Assembly (NCBI GenBank): GCA_012511995.1
Contig: JAAZFA010000140.1
Coordinates: forward strand, 1-9,527
Origin: Thermoproteota archaeon
GTDB taxonomy: Archaea; Thermoproteota; Bathyarchaeia; Bathyarchaeales; Bathycorpusculaceae
Length of the DNA: 9,527 nt
Direction: 5' to 3'
Shown here: positions 6,329 to 9,527 of the stretch, one piece after another
How positions within the stretch are numbered: position 1 is the first letter of the stretch
Layout: every line of letters starts with the position of its first letter
Made by a program: the position numbers and the translations under genes
Notes under the pieces: generated by a model
Database searches by the model: none
Told to the model about the DNA's origin: nothing
The model's input: only the letters and a program-made list of their open reading frames with translations

Positions 6329-7228
6329 TTAAGAAATGATAGATGTTTTTTCACGATTTTGCGGGAGAATAAGATTTCTATCACCGGTTAAATCTTTTTG
6401 AAGCTTCTCTGCACGTAGAGCAACTTTTTCTGCTTCATTTTTTACTTCAGGGTTTTTCATTTCATCTTTGCGTTTCTCATTGGACTCAAGAATGAATCGT
6501 AGCATTTTTGAATCATAGTATTTTAAGAGTAGTTCAGTGTTAGGTATAAGACAGTGTCCACCGATAAAACCCGGAAACATGATTGGACGATCTAGTCTCT
6601 GACGATGGGTATCTTCAAGAAAGTCAACAGTTTCGTCAAAATCCGCTCCAAAGACCCTAGCGATTCGATGCATTTCCTGGAAGCAAGAGATCATACATGC
6701 TCTATATGTTGTTTCAAAAACTTTGGCAAGTTCAGTTTCACGGGAACCTTTTAAAAGCTTAACATGTAAACCTAAAAGTTCAAAGTGTGCTTTTGCTAGC
6801 TCGGCAGCTTCCGTTGTTACACCACCAACGTATTTTGGCCAACGTTTCATTTCCCAAACCATGTGCTCAGCAGTGATATGTACACCTCTTGCTGGAGAAT
6901 GAGCTACTTTGCAGTTGCATTTATCAGCTACCTTTTGGGTCGTCCCTGGTGGGACGGTACTATTGATTATTGTAAGTTTAGGTTTGTATTGAGCAACATA
7001 ATCAGCAATTATATCCACAAATTTTTCAGGGGTACCACAGGGAAAAGCCACTTGTAGAGTGTCAATGGTGTAAGGAATCTTGCTTTTTTCTTGTCTCAAG
7101 GCATGCATCTTTGCGCCATCAATGTCTATACCATAGACTTCGAAAGCATCCTTTTTTTCACTGTAAATTGAAAACAATGTGTGGCCAATTTCACCCAACC
7201 CCACAATCAACACGGATCCTTTAGTCAA
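6329..7228 (-). CDS. truncated-form UDP-sugar (UDP-GlcNAc/ManNAc-type) dehydrogenase-like protein
   Basis: A 299-residue protein with an N-terminal Rossmann domain (VLIVGLGEIGH, G10-x-G12-x2-G15; GIDID at 33-37 as the NAD ribose-binding end of strand 2). The STVPPGTT loop (90-97) is typical of nucleotide-sugar dehydrogenases. The central dimerisation domain is also present. E166-L-A-K169 in a long helix matches the family's catalytic-lysine helix, and GGHC226 matches the active-site cysteine loop (GGHCIP in WbpA-type enzymes). After about residue 255 the usual C-terminal UDP-binding domain of over 100 residues is absent, replaced by a charged Lys/Glu-rich tail. There is no sign of a frameshift: the frame ends cleanly in TAA before a gene-poor gap. 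The start is TTG at 7228 with GAGG at 7241-7238 nine bases before it; GTG at 7213 is an alternative. Oxidation of a sugar is possible, but the substrate is unknown. Confidence 0.8.
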   Translation of the reverse strand: MTKGSVLIVGLGEIGHTLFSIYSEKKDAFEVYGIDIDGAKMHALRQEKSKIPYTIDTLQVAFPCGTPEKFVDIIADYVAQYKPKLTIINSTVPPGTTQKVADKCNCKVAHSPARGVHITAEHMVWEMKRWPKYVGGVTTEAAELAKAHFELLGLHVKLLKGSRETELAKVFETTYRACMISCFQEMHRIARVFGADFDETVDFLEDTHRQRLDRPIMFPGFIGGHCLIPNTELLLKYYDSKMLRFILESNEKRKDEMKNPEVKNEAEKVALRAEKLQKDLTGDRNLILPQNREKTSIIS

Positions 7229-7237
7229 ATCCCTATG

Positions 7238-7241
7238 CCTC
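7238..7241 (-). promoter_or_regulatory. Shine-Dalgarno site for the dehydrogenase-like gene
   Basis: GAGG on the minus strand, nine bases before the TTG at 7228. It supports the TTG start over the internal GTG at 7213. Confidence 0.5.
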
Positions 7242-7271
7242 GCAAGTTGTTGATTGTCAAGTTAATGTTAA

Positions 7272-7282
7272 ACTATTTAAAG
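7272..7282 (+). promoter_or_regulatory. TATA box in the divergent intergenic region, possibly bidirectional
   Basis: CTATTTAAAG (7273-7282) is nearly self-complementary: the minus strand reads CTTTAAATAG. On the plus strand its centre is about 27 bases before the acyltransferase ATG at 7305, which is the spacing of a leaderless archaeal transcript. No Shine-Dalgarno stands at a usable distance there. On the minus strand it would give a roughly 23-base leader to the TTG at 7228, holding the GAGG site. Confidence 0.5.
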
Positions 7283-7304
7283 TTGGAGCACGAAAAGTCA
7301 ACTC

Positions 7305-7814
7305 ATGCAGACGTCAAAACGGGGTGTAGGCATAATTGAAGGTGCGAACGTTAAAATCGGCGAGGGTTGCGCTATTTGGAACTACGTGATAATCGGTGAC
7401 GAGACTAGAATTGGGGATAATACAATCATTGGCAGCTTTGTTGATATTGGAAAAAATGTCACATTAGGCAAAAACTGTAACATACAAGCACATGTCACTA
7501 TTAGCAACGGTTGCATACTGGGCAATAATGTGTTTATTGCACCAAACAGTAGCTTGTTAAACGATAAGTACCCCAAAAGCCAGTTTATGACTCCGCCAGT
7601 CATCAAAGATGGTGCTATAATCGGTGGAGGAGTTACCATTCTGCCTAACGTTACAGTAGGCGAAAATGCCATTGTCGGCGGAGGAAGTGTAGTTACAAAA
7701 AACGTTCCCCCATACACAGTTGTCGCCGGTTGCCCTGCAAAGAAAGTCATGTCAATAGAAGAATTTGGAAATAAACGTGAAGTATTCTTAGCTGATAAAC
7801 AAAAGGTGCATTAA
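7305..7814 (+). CDS. left-handed beta-helix (hexapeptide-repeat) acyltransferase, WbpD-like
   Basis: A 169-residue protein built almost wholly of hexapeptide repeats of the [LIV]-G-x-x-x-x type from about residue 10 to 145 (for example VKIGEGCAIWNYVIIGDETRI and VTLGKNCNIQAHVTI). These fold into a trimeric prism that binds acyl-CoA at subunit borders. FIAPNSSLLNDKYPKS (77-92) and the closing VPPYTVVAGCPAKKV (134-148) match the sugar N-acetyltransferases of the WbpD/WlbB and PglD-like group. The likely reaction is acetylation of an amino sugar on a nucleotide carrier; the exact acceptor is inferred, not seen. The ATG at 7305 is the first start and appears leaderless. The stop codon abuts the GTG of the next gene, so the two are translationally coupled. 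The divergent neighbour is a dehydrogenase-like protein of sugar metabolism, consistent with a surface-polysaccharide role. Confidence 0.87.
   Translation: MQTSKRGVGIIEGANVKIGEGCAIWNYVIIGDETRIGDNTIIGSFVDIGKNVTLGKNCNIQAHVTISNGCILGNNVFIAPNSSLLNDKYPKSQFMTPPVIKDGAIIGGGVTILPNVTVGENAIVGGGSVVTKNVPPYTVVAGCPAKKVMSIEEFGNKREVFLADKQKVH
7805..7808 (+). promoter_or_regulatory. Shine-Dalgarno site of the DUF354 gene
   Basis: GGTG lies inside the 3' end of the acyltransferase gene, six bases before the GTG at 7815. It supports that GTG as the start and coupling of the two genes. Confidence 0.5.
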
Positions 7815-8795
7815 GTGAAGGTTTGGTATGACGCTTGCACAGGCAAACACATCAGATACGGCGTAGCCATTGGGAAAGAGTTAAAAAAACAAGGTCATGA
7901 GTTCATCTTTACTACTCGTGAACACCCAGATACATTGCCTTTAGCTAAAATTTTAGGCGAAAATCCACTGGTAATTGGCAAATATAATCCGTCCACTCTT
8001 ACGTCTAGGCTACAAGAAAGCGCTCAAAGAATAATTGAATTCTCAAAAATGTTCCAGAGTGAGAAACCAAGCATTGCAATAGCTCATCAATCCGTCGAGT
8101 TATGCAGAACTGCATTTGGTTTAGGAATCCCGATTTTTCTAACCGCAGACACACCACATGCACTTGCAGTAAACAGGCTAACCATACCATTCGCGCATAC
8201 CGTTTTAATTTCTGAAGCGTTACCAAAAAGTTTTACAAAAACTTACTGTGCACAAAGAGTCGTATCATTCAAGGGTGTTGATGAAGTAGCTTGGATACAA
8301 GGCTTCAAACCCACTTTAATGCCTAAACTAAAAAAGCCACTAATAGTTCTGCGGCAAATAGAAACCAAAGCGGCATATGCCAAAGGTAAAGATGACAATA
8401 CAAAAACGTTAGCTCAAAAACTGAGCGGTTTAGGCAGTGTATATGTACTTGAAAGATACAGCAGTAATGAAACTGCATATAATCGCAAAACAGTTTTCAA
8501 GGATTCAGCAAACCTTGTCGCCAATGCTGATTTAGTAGTGAGTTATGGTGGAACTATCAGTCGTGAAGCAGCCTTACAAGGTATTCCTAGTATTGCGATT
8601 TCAGACATGGCGAAAACAAATGTTAATACCTATCTTGCGAAAAAAGGTTTTCCGCTGTTTATCACAACTGAAGATAAAGTATGGGGTTTGGCTGAGAAAT
8701 ATATTGGCAAAAAATTCGACGTTGCTTCTAAGCTGATAGAATTAGAGAGTCCAGTGCAAGTAATTTCCAGCCTCATTAAAGACGTTAAGTTTTAG
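7815..8795 (+). CDS. DUF354 family protein, GT-B glycosyltransferase/epimerase-like fold
   Basis: A 326-residue cytoplasmic protein with no signal peptide or membrane segment. It starts like DUF354/COG1817 proteins: MKVWYDACTGKHIRYGVAIG, then a helix and KKQGHEFIFTTRE, with the GT-B N-terminal Rossmann pattern. The second domain carries NADLVVSYGGTISREAALQG (237-256), the region that in GT-B enzymes such as MurG or the UDP-GlcNAc 2-epimerases binds the nucleotide sugar. HQSVELCRTAFGLGIP (91-106) and TADTPHALAVN (110-120) fill the inter-domain region. The family has no firmly established reaction known to me; glycosyl transfer or sugar epimerisation is inference from fold. GTG at 7815 follows the acyltransferase stop with no gap and has GGTG before it. 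The 3' end overlaps the convergent DUF62 gene by 11 bases. Confidence 0.85.
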   Translation: MKVWYDACTGKHIRYGVAIGKELKKQGHEFIFTTREHPDTLPLAKILGENPLVIGKYNPSTLTSRLQESAQRIIEFSKMFQSEKPSIAIAHQSVELCRTAFGLGIPIFLTADTPHALAVNRLTIPFAHTVLISEALPKSFTKTYCAQRVVSFKGVDEVAWIQGFKPTLMPKLKKPLIVLRQIETKAAYAKGKDDNTKTLAQKLSGLGSVYVLERYSSNETAYNRKTVFKDSANLVANADLVVSYGGTISREAALQGIPSIAISDMAKTNVNTYLAKKGFPLFITTEDKVWGLAEKYIGKKFDVASKLIELESPVQVISSLIKDVKF

Positions 8796-9527
8796 GGAGT
8801 ATTACGTCTAATCTGTCACCATTGTTTACCCTGTACTTTTCGGAAAAACTTCCCTGATTTAAGCCAAATTCCAGAAAACCGTGGCTACCAATTAAAGCAA
8901 GAGTGTCACTATGTTTTACTTGCCCATATGTTTCGGTCATAGGTACTTCTAGGGAAACATTATGCAAATTAACCGTAAGAATGGTAGTTTGAAATAAATC
9001 GGTTTTTTTAATGCTTGTAATTACATTTCCAAAACTATCTACGTGTAAAACTTCGCTGTGAAGCAAGTTATTCTTTCGTTTGATATTTACAAATTTTTGT
9101 ACAATTACATCTTTAACTTTAAGACCAAATTCAGCAGGTTCAACACCTTTATCTAAGTGAGCTGAAACTGGAGCAAAAATATCGCGTCCATGAAAAGTAC
9201 TCGATAAGCATGGTAAAATAAATTTTGGGTTTGTTATTTCATAAATATGTTTGATACCTTGAGCTTGAGCGGCTAACATTAAAACCCCATTGTCGGGTCC
9301 GACAAAAAACCCCTGTGTAGTCTGCACTATGATAGCTCGTCTTTCCGTACCAACACCCGGATCAACAACAGCTAGATGGACGGTCCGCTTTGGGAAATAC
9401 GGTGCTGCCGACGCTAAAAAGAAGGCGGCCATACGTATGTTAAATTTGGTAACCTCATGAGAGACGTCGATTATCTTTGCGTTTGGGTTTATCGATAGAA
9501 TTGCACCTTTCATCTCAGCAACATAGG
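8785..9527 (-). CDS. S-adenosyl-L-methionine hydroxide adenosyltransferase (DUF62), partial at the right edge
   Basis: Splits SAM with water to adenosine and methionine; relative of the fluorinase/chlorinase enzymes. The frame stays open through the window edge: before the internal ATG at 9513 the codons read Y-V-A-E, matching the family's DSYVGEMKG start region. That ATG is therefore not the start, and only about 15-20 N-terminal residues (with the family's TDFG motif) are missing. Counting from that internal Met: VVDPGVGTERRAIIV (49-63), GFFVGPDNGVL (68-78) and FHGRDIFAPVSAHL (107-120) carry the conserved Asp, Arg and His expected of the hydrolase triad. The C-terminal beta-barrel begins near VDSFGNVITSI (158-168) and ends at GDRLDVILPKT. 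The halide-binding loop of true fluorinases is not evident. The 3' end lies inside the end of the convergent DUF354 gene. A role in removing excess or damaged SAM is inferred. Confidence 0.9.
   Translation of the reverse strand, partial: YVAEMKGAILSINPNAKIIDVSHEVTKFNIRMAAFFLASAAPYFPKRTVHLAVVDPGVGTERRAIIVQTTQGFFVGPDNGVLMLAAQAQGIKHIYEITNPKFILPCLSSTFHGRDIFAPVSAHLDKGVEPAEFGLKVKDVIVQKFVNIKRKNNLLHSEVLHVDSFGNVITSIKKTDLFQTTILTVNLHNVSLEVPMTETYGQVKHSDTLALIGSHGFLEFGLNQGSFSEKYRVNNGDRLDVILPKT

Noticed and set aside
7382..7750. 122-residue minus-strand open frame opposite the acyltransferase
   Set aside because: It is the antisense of regular hexapeptide repeats, which gives an artificially open frame rich in T, P and V. 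The plus-strand gene explains the sequence.

Overview
The window is archaeal chromosomal DNA. The ThrRS carries the archaeal D-aminoacyl-tRNA-deacylase-like editing domain. The ProRS is the archaeal/eukaryotic type with a C-terminal Zn domain and a terminal Tyr. Start regions show TATA boxes rather than -35/-10 elements, and gene ends are followed by plain T-runs without hairpins. The moderate-to-low GC, the small Cys/His protein next to ThrRS and the general gene content suggest a Thermoproteota/TACK lineage, perhaps Bathyarchaeia. That placement is inference from memory and was not tested by a search.

Layout. (1) Bases 1-3284, plus strand: the 3' end of a PfkB-type sugar kinase, a 73-aa Cys/His protein, thrS (archaeal ThrRS), and a branched-chain aminotransferase (ilvE). 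Gaps are short (27, 13 and 92 bases), so this is probably one transcription unit. (2) Bases 3319-7228, minus strand: an AlaT-like alanine aminotransferase convergent with ilvE, then proS, then a short UDP-sugar-dehydrogenase-like protein. The intergenic gaps here are about 145 bases and hold TATA-like elements, so the three look separately transcribed. (3) Bases 7305-8795, plus strand: a left-handed beta-helix acyltransferase followed immediately by a DUF354 GT-B-fold protein. This pair diverges from the dehydrogenase across a 76-base gap. (4) From 8785 to the right edge, minus strand: a DUF62 SAM hydroxide adenosyltransferase, cut at its N-terminus by the window end and overlapping the 3' end of the DUF354 gene by 11 bases.

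Functionally the left two-thirds is housekeeping: charging of tRNA-Thr and tRNA-Pro, and PLP-dependent amino-acid metabolism. The most interesting part is 6329-8795. There a dehydrogenase-like protein with apparently intact catalytic Lys and Cys, but no nucleotide-sugar-binding C-terminal domain, faces an acyltransferase plus a DUF354 protein. The set resembles parts of a surface-polysaccharide sugar pathway, but the dehydrogenase is reduced and the DUF354 role is unknown. No tRNA, rRNA, CRISPR array or mobile element was seen, and no gene-free stretch exceeds 300 bases.
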